Shown here: piece by piece, positions 18,023-27,717 of the stretch | Numbering within the stretch: position 1 is the first letter of the stretch | How the letters are laid out: the number at the start of each line of letters is the position of its first letter | Origin: Shewanella sp. ANA-3 | GTDB lineage: Bacteria > Pseudomonadota > Gammaproteobacteria > Enterobacterales > Shewanellaceae | Assembly (NCBI RefSeq): GCF_000203935.1 | Contig: NC_008577.1 | Location: forward strand, 1,922,001 to 1,986,000 | Direction of reading: 5' to 3' | DNA: 64,000 bases | The notes under the pieces: generated by a model | What the model saw: only the letters and a program-made list of their open reading frames with translations | Databases searched by the model: none | Told to the model about the DNA's origin: nothing | Position numbers and translations under genes: made by a program

Positions 18023-19492
18023 TTACTTCAGGGCATCCATCTCTTTATCCGCTTGTTTAAATTGGCGGATACGTGCTTCGATTCGTGCCAGCTGTAATGG
18101 ATTGCCTTCCGAAGCGCGGTAGGCAAAGTTCAATTGATCGATAGCGCCCTTATAGTTAGCGCCTAGCGCCATTAACTCGGCATTGGAAAAATACTCCATG
18201 CCCTGATTGCCCAATTTTTTATAGGCAAGATTGAGCAGTTGATAGGGAAGTTGATTTTGCTTATCGAGGAAAATCATGTCTTCCAGCAGTGGGATAGCCT
18301 TAGCTGGCTCTCCGGCCTCAATATAGATATTGGCCAAGTTCGCGTTAATCACCTGCGATGTGGGTTTCATCTTACGCTGGGCTTCGAGTAACTTAGTCGC
18401 CTGAGCAAAATCCTTGCGCTCGTTGAGCAAATCCGTCTTAGTATCGATATAAAACAAGTTGTTATCATCGATTTTTAATAGCTCATCGATAATCTTTTCG
18501 GACTCATCAAATTTCTTCAATCTAAACAGCGCTAAGGCTTTGCCGTAGAGCGCGGCCTCTTTAAAGCCGTAGGTTTGCTTATTGAGCTGCTTTTCAAACA
18601 TGCTCAATACCGCATCGTCGCTGTAACTGGAAAAACGCACCTGAATACGGGCTTTGGCGAGCTGGAAGTTGAGATTATCCGGCACATAGCGGTGTGGATA
18701 CTGGTGGGCGCGATCCCGCGCCTCGGAGATCCGTGACTCGGGTAATGGGTGAGTCAGCAACATTTGCGGCGGCGTGGTGGTAAAACGGTAGCGACTGGCG
18801 AGTTTACCAAAGAAATCTGCGGCCGCATTGGGGTCAAAGCCCGCATCGACCAAAATCTGCATGCCAATCCGGTCGGCTTCTTTTTCATGCAGACGGGTAT
18901 AGTTGATTTTTGATTGGGTCGCCATGGCTTGAGTGGTTGCCAGCGCGGCCATCCCCGCCTGAGGCACGGCGATGGTTAATAAAATCGCCCCCAGTAGTCC
19001 TGCAACGGTCGCTGGACCACTTTTTTGCTGCGCTTCGAGGGAGCGCGCCAAGTGACGTTGGGTCACGTGGGTAATTTCGTGGCCGAGCACTGAGGCCAGC
19101 TCACTTTCGTTATCGGCGTTAAGGAATAGCCCTGTGTGTACTGCAACGTGGCCGCCGAAGAAGGCGAAGGCGTTGATCTCATCGTTTTGCAGTAAGAAGA
19201 AATAAAAGGGCGTTTTGACTCCCGTGGCATGGGCGACCAGTTTGTTGCCCAGTTCAGTCAAATATTGGCTCAATACCGGATCGTTCAGCATCGGCGCCGA
19301 TGAGCGAATAACGCGCATGTAGGCATCGCCATAGACCATTTCTTTTTCTAGGCTGAAGGTATTGACGGCGGCGGTGCCCAAGTCGGGCAAGTCGTTGTTG
19401 GCAAAACTCTTTGCGGCTCCACCGAGTAACATTAATGAAAGTACACTCGCCGCAAGGGGTTTACATCGGGTCAAAAACGTCAAATTACGCAA
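18023..19492 (-). CDS. bepA: BepA-like periplasmic M48 metalloprotease with TPR domain
   Basis: A 489-residue periplasmic protein that in E. coli assists LptD assembly at the BAM complex and degrades misassembled outer-membrane proteins. The signal peptide is cleaved near SFA-NN. The M48 zinc site is HEITH (His138, Glu139, His142), with a downstream Glu in the EKEADRIG segment as third ligand. The C-terminal half (about 300-489) is a TPR array. The order yfgD-bepA-perM resembles E. coli. The family assignment is firm. The substrates are inferred from E. coli. Confidence 0.92.
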   Translation of the reverse strand: MRNLTFLTRCKPLAASVLSLMLLGGAAKSFANNDLPDLGTAAVNTFSLEKEMVYGDAYMRVIRSSAPMLNDPVLSQYLTELGNKLVAHATGVKTPFYFFLLQNDEINAFAFFGGHVAVHTGLFLNADNESELASVLGHEITHVTQRHLARSLEAQQKSGPATVAGLLGAILLTIAVPQAGMAALATTQAMATQSKINYTRLHEKEADRIGMQILVDAGFDPNAAADFFGKLASRYRFTTTPPQMLLTHPLPESRISEARDRAHQYPHRYVPDNLNFQLAKARIQVRFSSYSDDAVLSMFEKQLNKQTYGFKEAALYGKALALFRLKKFDESEKIIDELLKIDDNNLFYIDTKTDLLNERKDFAQATKLLEAQRKMKPTSQVINANLANIYIEAGEPAKAIPLLEDMIFLDKQNQLPYQLLNLAYKKLGNQGMEYFSNAELMALGANYKGAIDQLNFAYRASEGNPLQLARIEARIRQFKQADKEMDALK

Positions 19493-19604
19493 GTGGATCC
19501 TTTATCTCTTTTAAGTGTCTCAACTAAGGCGAGGGTAGCCCTTAGCTTGTAGTTTGAGTTGCAACTTAGGATAATAGCCCAAGTTCATTCATAGCAAGTT
19601 CATT

Positions 19605-19838
19605 ATGATTTTTATTGATTTAACATCATTTCGCTGCCCCGTTCCCTTGGTTAAGGTTAAACTTGCGTTGAAGTCCGTGTCTGCTGGTGACAGCTTACAT
19701 ATCCTACTCTCAGACCCAGGTTCCCGCCGAGATGTTCCCGCGTTTTTTAAAAAACAGGGGCATAGCGTGGTGACATTGCAAGATGATGCCAGCCAATTAG
19801 GGTTATTAATCACAAAAGTTGATTTATCGCAGGGATAA
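19605..19838 (+). CDS. TusA/SirA-like sulfurtransferase domain protein
   Basis: A 77-residue single-domain protein of the TusA/SirA/YedF superfamily. The CPxP motif is present (RCPVPL, Cys11), the cysteine that carries persulfide in TusA. The length fits the family. It is divergent from bepA and upstream of perM. No partner such as a DsrE-type or YeeE/YedE transporter is adjacent, so its sulfur acceptor cannot be read from context. It is less likely to be canonical TusA. Confidence 0.85.
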   Translation: MIFIDLTSFRCPVPLVKVKLALKSVSAGDSLHILLSDPGSRRDVPAFFKKQGHSVVTLQDDASQLGLLITKVDLSQG

Positions 19839-20046
19839 GTCTGCACAAAGCATGATTCAATGCCGCAGTAAAAATGGCCAGTTAGCATCGCTGGTTGCAA
19901 CTTCGCCTTTGCGTGTCGGTCATAGGTAGCAGTTAACTGATTTTCAAGCATATACACAGTAAAACGGATGCGATAAGGTTAACCACCAAAGCATAAGCAT
20001 CTTTCCTGCGTTTTCGGAAAGCCAATCACCTCATTGGAACGAATTC

Positions 20047-21147
20047 ATGTTTAGTTTTTTCTCTCGTTGGTATCAAGAGCGCTTTAGCGATCCTCAGGCG
20101 GTGACGTTGCTCGCCATTCTCGTCGGCCTTGCCCTAGTGTTGTATTTTGCGGGTGGCTTATTAGCGCCGTTACTCGTGGCGTTAGTGCTGGCCTTTTTGC
20201 TCGAATGGCCCGTGGCGCAAATGCTGAAATTGGGGATTAATCGCACGACTGGCGCTTCTTTAGTACTCGTGCTGTTTTTAGGGATAGTGGTGCTGCTGAC
20301 CTTTGGCCTTATCCCGAGCGTGTGGCGCCAAGGCGTGAGCTTGATGACAGATTTGCCGAGTATGATCGACAAGGGCTTACAAACCTTGCAGGGATTAGCG
20401 ACCCAGTATCCGCAGTTTGTCAGCTCTGAGCAGCTCAATTTAATGGTCGCCGAGCTTAAAAAACTGCTCGATACCCAGCATCTGCTCGATATTGCCAAGC
20501 AGTTGATTGGTTATTCTGCCTCGTTATTGGTGCTGATGGTGTACGCCATTTTAGTGCCCTTATTAGTGTTTTTCTTTCTGAAGGATAAAGACCAGCTGAT
20601 CAGTGGTAGCAAACGTTTTTTCCCTACTAATCGACAATTAGCCCGCAAGGTATGGTTTGAGATGCACCAGCAGATCTTCAACTATATCCGCGGCAAAGTG
20701 ATTGAGATTGTGATTGTCGGGGTGGCGAGCTACATCTTCTTTGCCTTTATGGGGCTGAGATACTCGGCTTTACTCGGGGTATTGACTGGTTTGTCGGTGC
20801 TCATTCCCTATGTAGGCGCGACCTTAGTCACTTTACCTATCATGTTGGTGGCCTTCTTCCAGTGGGGCTTTAGCTCCGAGTTTGGCTATTTGATGTTAGG
20901 TTACGGCATTATTCAGGCGTTAGATGGTAACGTGCTGGTGCCTATTTTGTTTTCCGATGCGGTGGATTTACACCCAGTCATCATTATCGCCGCCGTGTTG
21001 GTGTTTGGTGGTTTATGGGGCGTTTGGGGCGTTTTCTTTGCTATTCCATTAGCCTCCTTGGTGAAAGCGGTGATCAACGCTTGGCCGAAAACCGAGATTG
21101 AACCCGTGGCGATAACGCAGGTGAAGGCGGATTCGGCAGAAGCCTAA
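20047..21147 (+). CDS. perM: AI-2E family transporter / PerM permease
   Basis: A 366-residue membrane protein of the AI-2E/PerM family. There are two hydrophobic segments near the N-terminus, a long amphipathic middle region (about 75-150), and five or six further helices including the family-typical GLSVLIPYVGATL and ALDGNVLVPILFSDAVDLHPV. Substrate unknown; members have been linked to Na+(Li+)/H+ antiport or small-molecule export. Its position beside bepA matches E. coli yfgO/perM. Confidence 0.88.
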   Translation: MFSFFSRWYQERFSDPQAVTLLAILVGLALVLYFAGGLLAPLLVALVLAFLLEWPVAQMLKLGINRTTGASLVLVLFLGIVVLLTFGLIPSVWRQGVSLMTDLPSMIDKGLQTLQGLATQYPQFVSSEQLNLMVAELKKLLDTQHLLDIAKQLIGYSASLLVLMVYAILVPLLVFFFLKDKDQLISGSKRFFPTNRQLARKVWFEMHQQIFNYIRGKVIEIVIVGVASYIFFAFMGLRYSALLGVLTGLSVLIPYVGATLVTLPIMLVAFFQWGFSSEFGYLMLGYGIIQALDGNVLVPILFSDAVDLHPVIIIAAVLVFGGLWGVWGVFFAIPLASLVKAVINAWPKTEIEPVAITQVKADSAEA

Positions 21148-21258
21148 GCCGCTGGCAGTAGGTAAAAACGAATAGAAAAAAACTGGGCCTGAGTGCTCAG
21201 TTTTTTGTCCGCTAACTATTTCTACTAACAATTGTTTTACTCACTCTTGATGTACCCA

Positions 21259-22176
21259 TTATTGCTGTAATAGATGCTGCGCGGTGGCGGCGAGGGCGCG
21301 ATACACCAAGGTCGTTTGCTTGGCCTTTATATTCCAATGCTGCCAATATAGGGGCACTCGAATGCGTTTTTCTGGGGTGAGCTCAATTAATATGCCTTTG
21401 TCTATCAGAGGTTTTGCCTGTAAGTGTCCCACTAAGCCATAACCCAGACTTAAGTTAATCGCCTCCAAAAAACTTTCCGATGAGGGAATGCTGTGTTGCC
21501 ACCATTGGCCTGGCAACATTTGAAAATACTGGGCGAGATACTTTTCATGCATTTTATCTTTAGTTGAAAACACCACGGCCGGGGCTTTCGCTAGCTGCGC
21601 TTGGGTAATTTGAGCGCCGACATCATCGCTATTTTCTACCCATTCGAAATAACGCGCCGCAAATGCCGGGGTGGCGACGCACATATATTCCATGGTTCCT
21701 AAAAACTCGCTGCTACAACCGGCCATGGGGTTGGCTGTTGTGGTCACGCAACCGACGGCCTCACCGTTTTTCAGTAGGTGATGGGTGTAGGACTCATCAT
21801 CGACAATCAATTCCAGCAGCCAAGCATGGCGGCTGAACATATCGGCCAAGGCGGGCAAAAACCATGTCGCTAAACTGTCGGCATTGACAGCAATTCGCAC
21901 TGTCGTGGGATGGTTTGGGTCATCGGCATCTAACTCGGCTCTCAACTCGCTCTCGAGTAGTTGCACCTGTGAATAGTGGCGCAATAAACGTTTACCCGTA
22001 GGGGTAGCCACCACGGGCGTTGAGCGAATAAGTAAGGATTGGCCGACTCGTTCTTCTAACTGCCTAACGCGCTGTGACACCGCCGATTGGGTGATATGCA
22101 ACACTTTGGCGGCGCGCTCGAAACCACCTTCGGAGACGACGACCGCAAGCGCTTTAAGATTGGCGTATTCCAACAT
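21259..22176 (-). CDS. argP: LysR-type regulator ArgP (IciA)
   Basis: A 305-residue LysR-type regulator with an N-terminal winged helix (about residues 1-60, AAKVLHITQSAVSQRVRQLE) and a C-terminal periplasmic-binding-like effector domain. ArgP senses arginine and lysine and activates the arginine exporter argO. The divergent neighbour is an ArgO/LysE exporter, which supports the assignment. The ribosome-binding site AAGGAGG is strong. The A/T-rich 112-bp gap should contain the ArgP site. Confidence 0.9.
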   Translation of the reverse strand: MLEYANLKALAVVVSEGGFERAAKVLHITQSAVSQRVRQLEERVGQSLLIRSTPVVATPTGKRLLRHYSQVQLLESELRAELDADDPNHPTTVRIAVNADSLATWFLPALADMFSRHAWLLELIVDDESYTHHLLKNGEAVGCVTTTANPMAGCSSEFLGTMEYMCVATPAFAARYFEWVENSDDVGAQITQAQLAKAPAVVFSTKDKMHEKYLAQYFQMLPGQWWQHSIPSSESFLEAINLSLGYGLVGHLQAKPLIDKGILIELTPEKRIRVPLYWQHWNIKAKQTTLVYRALAATAQHLLQQ

Positions 22177-22288
22177 CTTTGTCCTCCTTAAAATTATTAA
22201 TTTTACTTATGATACATAAAAAACATTAGTTATATTAATTTTGTTGTTTTGTCTATGCTAGCGCCTTCTTCAGACATGAGAGGTAGTT

Positions 22289-22903
22289 ATGCAAACGGCG
22301 TTTATACAAGGTATGGGCATTGGTGGTAGTTTGATTATTGCCGTAGGGGCGCAAAATGCCTTTGTGCTAAAGCAGGGGATTAAGCGAGCGTATCCTTTGC
22401 CGATTGCGCTGCTTTGTTCAATCATCGATGCCTTAATGATCACTGCGGGTGTGGCGGGGCTTGGGCACATTATCGAAGCCTTCCCGACCATCAAACATGT
22501 AGCCAGTTTTGGTGGCGCCGCTTTTTTGATTTGGTACGGAGCTAATGCACTTAAGGCCTCGTTTGTCGCTAAAGGGATGGAGATGGGCAATGCGCAAAAT
22601 GCCGATACTTTGCGTAAGGCCATGCTGACCACGCTTGGGATCAGCCTGCTCAATCCACACCTTTATTTAGATACCGTCGTGCTGCTGGGGAGTATTAGTA
22701 CTCAGTTCGAAGATGCCCATCGTCCTTGGTTTGGTGCGGGCGCGGTACTGGCTTCGTTTATTTGGTTCTTCAGCCTAAGTTTTGGTGCGCGTTTATTGGC
22801 GCCGATATTTAGTCGCCCAGCGGCGTGGCGATACTTAGACCGCTTTATTTGGTTGACCATGTGGAGCATTGCCGCGGCAGTTATTTGGCCTTATCTGGCC
22901 TAA
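22289..22903 (+). CDS. argO: Arginine exporter ArgO (LysE family)
   Basis: A 204-residue LysE/ArgO-type exporter with six hydrophobic segments. The N-terminus has GSLIIAVGAQNAFVLKQG, and LLNPHLYLDTVVLLG lies in the middle, both family hallmarks. It pumps arginine (and canavanine or lysine in relatives) out of the cell. It is divergent from its probable activator argP. The ribosome-binding site is GAGGTAG and the gene ends at its own terminator. Confidence 0.92.
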   Translation: MQTAFIQGMGIGGSLIIAVGAQNAFVLKQGIKRAYPLPIALLCSIIDALMITAGVAGLGHIIEAFPTIKHVASFGGAAFLIWYGANALKASFVAKGMEMGNAQNADTLRKAMLTTLGISLLNPHLYLDTVVLLGSISTQFEDAHRPWFGAGAVLASFIWFFSLSFGARLLAPIFSRPAAWRYLDRFIWLTMWSIAAAVIWPYLA

Positions 22904-22985
22904 TCTTGGGCAACTAAGCAGCATCCGCTTGAATTTATTCCGCAAATTAGGTTGATTTTTAGACGCAAGCTGAAAATTTTTCATG

Positions 22986-23013
22986 AAAAAAGGCCCTGAT
23001 AAAGGGCCTTTTT
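22986..23013 (+). terminator. argO terminator
   Basis: A perfect stem (AAAGGCCCT with AGGGCCTTT) has loop GATA-A followed by T residues. It lies between argO and the converging bcp. Confidence 0.88.
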
Positions 23014-23083
23014 GCGTTCAACTGCTAATTTTTTGTACGCTGTTTTGAGGCGAGAGGCATTAATGCGGCACTAAAATGCGCAA

Positions 23084-23551
23084 TTAACCGGCAATTTGCG
23101 CCAGCACGACTTGGTGATGATCGCTGGTTTTAAACTTATCGAACACGTGGGCAATGGTGCCGTCTGTATTGATGAGGAAGCTCAATCTATGGATACCGTC
23201 GTAGATTTTGCCCATAAACTTTTTCTCGCCCCAAACGCCAAAGGCATCGGCCACGCTATGGTCTTCATCGCTGAGCAGAGTAAAGTTAAGCGACTGTTTT
23301 TCTGCAAACTTAGCTAATTTAGCCACGGGATCTGGGCTAATGCCAAGCACGGTCACTTTGTGGCTGTCCAGTTCAGCTTTGCTGTCACGTAAACCACAGG
23401 CTTGCACTGTGCAGCCTGGGGTTGAAGCCTTAGGGTAAAAATAGACTAAAACCGGGCCGCGCGTTAAGCATTCTTGTAGAGAAACAGCATTACCCTGTTG
23501 ATCTTGAAGGGTAAATAGCGGCGCTTTCGCGCCAGCGGTTAATGTGTTCAT
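23084..23551 (-). CDS. bcp: Peroxiredoxin Bcp (thiol peroxidase, PrxQ type)
   Basis: A 155-residue thioredoxin-dependent peroxiredoxin that reduces hydrogen and organic hydroperoxides. The peroxidatic cysteine is Cys47 in STPGCTVQAC, and the resolving cysteine Cys52 lies five residues later, the alpha-type spacing of E. coli Bcp. I chose the ATG at 23551 (GAGGA about 6 bases upstream). It begins 4 bp after the gcvR stop codon, so the two genes form an operon, as in E. coli. Confidence 0.95.
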   Translation of the reverse strand: MNTLTAGAKAPLFTLQDQQGNAVSLQECLTRGPVLVYFYPKASTPGCTVQACGLRDSKAELDSHKVTVLGISPDPVAKLAKFAEKQSLNFTLLSDEDHSVADAFGVWGEKKFMGKIYDGIHRLSFLINTDGTIAHVFDKFKTSDHHQVVLAQIAG

Positions 23552-23554
23552 CAA

Positions 23555-24106
23555 TTATCCTCTATCGCTTCTTGAGGTGGTGCCTTCCATGCGTCTAATG
23601 GTGCAATCCAGTGCCATTTCTTCAGAGAGTTGATAGATACTCTTTTCGAGCTTTTCTAGTTCAACTTTTTCAGGAATATTGATGGTTAACGAAATCGTCT
23701 GGGTTTGCTCACCGTTGTCGAGTTCTTCAGAGAAAGAGCGTACTGCGGCTAAGTCTAAGGAACGGTCGGCGAGGAACTGGGTGATAAGCTTCATGGTGCC
23801 GCGCTGATCCTTACCGGTAAAGCGCACTTCAAGGCGTGAAAGGTAGTTTTGCGGCGTATGTTTAGAGGTGCGCTTCATCACTGTCATCAGTTCTAATTCA
23901 ACACTGAGACTCGGGAGCAGGCTTTCAATTTTCGTTATGGATGCCCACGAACCTGACAACATCATGATTAAGGTAAATTCGTTACCAAATAATGCCATAC
24001 GGCTGTCGACGATATCGCAGTCACAGTCGCTGGCAAGCCGAGCTAGTTTACTTACGAGTCCAGGACGGTCTACGCCCATTGCGGTTACGACCAGGAAATT
24101 GGTCAT
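23555..24106 (-). CDS. gcvR: Glycine cleavage system transcriptional repressor GcvR
   Basis: A 183-residue protein made of two ACT domains (about residues 1-80 and 90-175). In E. coli it binds GcvA and represses the glycine cleavage operon when glycine is low. The N-terminus MTNFLVVTAMGVDRPGLV is typical of an ACT ligand loop. It is divergent from dapA and transcriptionally coupled to bcp. The ribosome-binding site GAGGACAATTC precedes the ATG. Confidence 0.92.
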   Translation of the reverse strand: MTNFLVVTAMGVDRPGLVSKLARLASDCDCDIVDSRMALFGNEFTLIMMLSGSWASITKIESLLPSLSVELELMTVMKRTSKHTPQNYLSRLEVRFTGKDQRGTMKLITQFLADRSLDLAAVRSFSEELDNGEQTQTISLTINIPEKVELEKLEKSIYQLSEEMALDCTIRRMEGTTSRSDRG

Positions 24107-24278
24107 GAATTGTCCTCACTTTTTCGATATCATAGAGCGAAAACTCGAGACTGAGTGCCGAGTTTTTGTGCGGGATGTAATGCTACCATAACTAATTCAA
24201 TTTGAGAGCCCCGTTAGTGCTTGTCATTAATGGTTGGCATCAGTACCATAGCGAATCCTGAAATTTTGGGGAAGTCAG

Positions 24279-25163
24279 ATGATAAACGGAAGCATCGTAG
24301 CCTTAATCACGCCAATGAACAGTGATGGCTCAGTAGATTTTGCAAGTCTTGAAAGGTTAGTCGAATTCCATATTGACCAAGGCACAGACGCCATCGTCGC
24401 CGTGGGCACTACCGGCGAGTCAGCGACTCTGCCAATGAATGAGCACGTTACTGTGGTCGCGCAAACGGTTAAGTTTGCCGCAGGCCGTATTCCTGTGATT
24501 GGTGGCAATGGCGCGAATGCGACATCTGAAGCTATCGAACTCACCAAGTCTTTATCTAAAGTAGGGGTTGCCGCCATGTTAGGCGTGACACCTTACTACA
24601 ACAAGCCCACGCCAAAGGGCTTAGTCGCGCACTATAAAGCGGTCGCGGCGAGCACGGATATTCCGCAAATTCTCTATAACGTACCAGGACGCACCGCCGT
24701 CGACATGAAGCCCGAAACCGTGGCCGAATTGGTCGCTGTGAGCAATATTATTGGTGTTAAAGAAGCCACGGGTGATGTATCACGCGTACAGCGTTTACGT
24801 GAGCTTTGCGGTAATGACTTTATGTTGTACAGCGGCGATGACGCAACGGCGAGGGAGTTTTTACTCCTTGGCGGTAATGGCGTGATTTCGGTTGCTAACA
24901 ACATAGTGCCAAAAGCATTTAAAGCCATGTGTGATGCAGCACTGGCGGGCAACGCCGAATTAGCGGCGAGCATCGATGAGCCGCTGCGTGGTCTGTATAG
25001 CACACTGTTCTGTGAAGCGAACCCAATTCCTGTGAAGTGGGCCGCCCACCGTATGGGACTGATTGAGTGTGGCCATATTCGTTTACCTTTGACTGAACTT
25101 TCTGAGCAATGTCATGGTCTGTTGTTAGATGCAATGACTCGCGCCCAGATAGAGGTTAAATAA
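24279..25163 (+). CDS. dapA: 4-hydroxy-tetrahydrodipicolinate synthase
   Basis: Condenses pyruvate and aspartate semialdehyde in the first committed step to lysine and meso-diaminopimelate. The 294-residue TIM barrel has Lys161 (GVKEATGD) for the Schiff base, Tyr133 in YNVPGRT and the GTTGES segment. The GGGGAAG ribosome-binding site precedes the ATG. It is followed 3 bp later by bamC, and is divergent from gcvR, the same order as E. coli. Confidence 0.98.
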   Translation: MINGSIVALITPMNSDGSVDFASLERLVEFHIDQGTDAIVAVGTTGESATLPMNEHVTVVAQTVKFAAGRIPVIGGNGANATSEAIELTKSLSKVGVAAMLGVTPYYNKPTPKGLVAHYKAVAASTDIPQILYNVPGRTAVDMKPETVAELVAVSNIIGVKEATGDVSRVQRLRELCGNDFMLYSGDDATAREFLLLGGNGVISVANNIVPKAFKAMCDAALAGNAELAASIDEPLRGLYSTLFCEANPIPVKWAAHRMGLIECGHIRLPLTELSEQCHGLLLDAMTRAQIEVK

Positions 25164-25166
25164 TTA

Positions 25167-26264
25167 ATGTTAAAGAAAGTCACCCCACTGTTCCTAGTTG
25201 CTGCCGTTGCAGCTTGTAGCTCGCCATTAGAGCGTCGCCAAGCAAACGGCGGTGAAGACTATGTGCAGGCCGAGCAAGCGCCAATGCTGAAGATCCCCGA
25301 GGGATTAAAAGCACCGCCATACAATAAAGAATTTGAAGTGCCTAACTTAGGGCCAAAGGCGAATTCCGCGCTGGTTGGTAAAAACCTCGATATCCGTCCT
25401 CCACTGCAAGTATTGCCAATGGCAGAAGGTACGCACGTGGAAGAGGGCAGCGATAACATTAAGATCGTGGTTGAATCGATTGATAACAGCGTCGATCTTA
25501 AGCAAGAGATCTTCACTAACTTAGATGGTTTCTTTGCTAAGCAAGGCATTAGCATCCGCAACCGCGATTTCGATAAAGGTACTATCGAAACCGATTGGAT
25601 TGAAAACACGGAAGTGTTGGAGTCTAGCCTCTGGGGTTCGGATAAAGAGTATCTGCTGCGTCAACGTTATCGCTTCGACGTCGAAACCCGTCCACACGGC
25701 CGTACCGCGAATATCGTTATTCACTTGGTTGAACACCAAGAGTTTTACGACGGTAAAGAGCAAGATGTCCTGTTAAGCAGTGAAGATAAACAGCGTTACA
25801 CCATCGACATGCTAAACAGCTCTATCGCTTACATGAGTGTGAAGCGCGAGCAAGCGATTCAAGCGAACCGTCTGAAGCAGACCTTAGGGATCAATGTGGA
25901 TTTAGTTACGCCTGAAGAAGGGGCTGCTTACTGGTCCGCGAAAGCGCCATACAAGCAAGTGTGGGAACGTCTGCGTATCGTGCTGCCAGAAATGGGCTTT
26001 GAAATTGCCGATATGGATAGCGCCAAGGGCTTATACTTCATTAAGTTTACCGACAACTCTGGTTTCTGGAGTTCGTTGTGGAACGACAAGCAATTGGCCC
26101 TGAAGGAAGGCAGTTACCGCATACTGCTGGAAGACGGTGATAGCCTAGAGGAAACTAAAATCCTGCTGCGCGACGGTGAAGACCAACCGCTGTCGAATGA
26201 GGTGGTCACGAATGTGTACCAATCATTGTCTAGCCTGATGAAAGAAGAGCGCAAACTGCGTTAA
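25167..26264 (+). CDS. bamC: Outer-membrane assembly lipoprotein BamC
   Basis: A 365-residue lipoprotein subunit of the BAM complex that inserts beta-barrel proteins into the outer membrane. The lipobox is VAACS near residue 16. After it comes an unstructured N-terminal region and two helix-grip domains (about 95-210 and 230-360). It is co-transcribed with dapA, separated by 3 bp, and ends at a strong terminator. nlpB is the old name. Confidence 0.95.
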   Translation: MLKKVTPLFLVAAVAACSSPLERRQANGGEDYVQAEQAPMLKIPEGLKAPPYNKEFEVPNLGPKANSALVGKNLDIRPPLQVLPMAEGTHVEEGSDNIKIVVESIDNSVDLKQEIFTNLDGFFAKQGISIRNRDFDKGTIETDWIENTEVLESSLWGSDKEYLLRQRYRFDVETRPHGRTANIVIHLVEHQEFYDGKEQDVLLSSEDKQRYTIDMLNSSIAYMSVKREQAIQANRLKQTLGINVDLVTPEEGAAYWSAKAPYKQVWERLRIVLPEMGFEIADMDSAKGLYFIKFTDNSGFWSSLWNDKQLALKEGSYRILLEDGDSLEETKILLRDGEDQPLSNEVVTNVYQSLSSLMKEERKLR

Positions 26265-26277
26265 TTCTATCTCAGTC

Positions 26278-26306
26278 AAAAAAGGGCGATTTATCGCCCT
26301 TTTTTG
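26278..26306 (+). terminator. bamC terminator
   Basis: The stem AAGGGCGAT pairs with ATCGCCCTT, with flanking A6 and T6 tracts, 14 bp past the bamC stop. Confidence 0.92.
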
Positions 26307-26547
26307 TGCCTGCCATTTGAGCACCGCTGTGCTCGCCCTGCGCGTTAACTATACAGAATGATGTTTCAGAATATTTCTGGCGTATATCAATATTTAAAGC
26401 ATGGTTTTAGATAAATTGGTTTTAGTTTTGATATTTGTTGAAGCAATTCGCTAAAAATGCCAATTATCCTACTGTATTCTTAATCCATCTTCCCCTTTCT
26501 GACTCGAATCGCCGTTTATTACATATTTTATGCAGTTGGCGTAATTT

Positions 26548-26562
26548 GTAAGAAAAAGTAAA
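26548..26562 (+). promoter_or_regulatory. Candidate CpxR box before RND operon
   Basis: GTAAG-N5-GTAAA fits the CpxR consensus (two GTAAA units, 5-nt spacer) with one mismatch. It lies about 75 bp upstream of the adaptor start, which suggests control by envelope stress. Single-site similarity only. Confidence 0.4.
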
Positions 26563-26634
26563 ACGTATTGATGCAATGATGCGAGTGGGTAAACTAGCCG
26601 TCACTAATGCGAGTCATCATCATTTGGAAGCCAG

Positions 26635-27717
26635 ATGAAAAAAATCATAATTATCATCGCCATTTTGGCTGCGGGCTGGTTTGGATACCAAAGTATGCAA
26701 CCCCAAGCACCTCAGCAAGCAAAAGTTAAGCTCACCCCTAATGTGGTCATCGCGATGGCCGCCATGGCCCCAGTGCGTGACGAAGTCGAAGCCATAGGCA
26801 CCAACAAGGCCTTTGAGTCAGTCACTATCACGCCTAAGGTCACCGATGTAGTCACCTCACTCAAGTTTGATGATGGAGATATCGTCAAGAAGGGCGACTT
26901 ATTGGTGCAGTTGCAAAATGCCGAGCAGATAGCCAAAGTGAAAGTGGCGCAGGTGAAGGTGAGCGACAACCAGCGCGAATTAGCGCGGATCAGCTCTTTG
27001 GTTACTAGCCGCACTGTGGCGGAGCTAGAGCGTGACCGCCTGCAAACCTTAATCGATACCACCCGCGCCGAGTTAGAGCAGGCACAATCATCCCTCAATG
27101 ATCGCAGCATAGTGGCGCCTTTTAATGGCCGTTTGGGTCTGCGCCAAGTGAGTGTGGGTAGCCTAGTGACTCCGGGGACTGAGATCACCACACTCGATGA
27201 TATTTCTAAGATTAAATTAGACTTTTCGGTGCCTGAGCGCTTTATTCAAGACCTACAGCCCGGCAAGCAAGTCGAAGCCAAAGCCGTGGCGTTCCCCGAT
27301 GAAATCTTTAAAGGCAAAGTGATTTCTATCGATAGCCGTGTAAACCCAACCACTCGCGCCGTGATTGTACGAGCCGAAATCCCAAATCCTGATTTACGTT
27401 TACTGCCCGGCATGCTGATGAAGGTGAAACTCATCAAGCGCAGCCGCGAAGCTTTGATGCTGCCTGAGTCGGCGATTATCCCGATCCAAAAAGAGCACTT
27501 TGTTTACAGCGTCAATAAGGACAATGTGATTGAGCGTAAGCAAGTCACCATTGGTATTCGTACCCGCGGTTGGGTCGAAATCCTCGGTGGTTTAGAGATT
27601 GGTGAAAATGTGGTGATCCGCGGGCTACTCAAAGTGCACCCAGGCGATGTGGTCAAAACCGAATTGGCCGAGAAGTTTAGCTATCTTTCCGATGCTAATA
27701 CGGAGCCAAGTGTATGA
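26635..27717 (+). CDS. RND efflux pump periplasmic adaptor (membrane fusion protein)
   Basis: A 360-residue HlyD/AcrA-type adaptor that links an inner-membrane RND permease to an outer-membrane channel. There is an N-terminal membrane anchor (about residues 2-19) with no lipobox, a biotinyl/lipoyl-like half (DGDIVKKGDLLVQLQ), a short coiled-coil hairpin (about 95-140), a second lipoyl half (IVAPFNGRLGLRQVSVG) and a beta-barrel domain. The last codon overlaps the permease start (27714-27717), so the two are translationally coupled. No TolC-type channel gene is linked. Confidence 0.92.
   Translation: MKKIIIIIAILAAGWFGYQSMQPQAPQQAKVKLTPNVVIAMAAMAPVRDEVEAIGTNKAFESVTITPKVTDVVTSLKFDDGDIVKKGDLLVQLQNAEQIAKVKVAQVKVSDNQRELARISSLVTSRTVAELERDRLQTLIDTTRAELEQAQSSLNDRSIVAPFNGRLGLRQVSVGSLVTPGTEITTLDDISKIKLDFSVPERFIQDLQPGKQVEAKAVAFPDEIFKGKVISIDSRVNPTTRAVIVRAEIPNPDLRLLPGMLMKVKLIKRSREALMLPESAIIPIQKEHFVYSVNKDNVIERKQVTIGIRTRGWVEILGGLEIGENVVIRGLLKVHPGDVVKTELAEKFSYLSDANTEPSV

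Larger units (their letters stand above)
26265..26634. promoter_or_regulatory. bamC / RND pump intergenic region
   Basis: These 370 bases contain the bamC terminator (26278-26306), an A/T-rich stretch, and a CpxR-like box at 26548-26562 upstream of the efflux operon. No gene is apparent. Confidence 0.5.
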
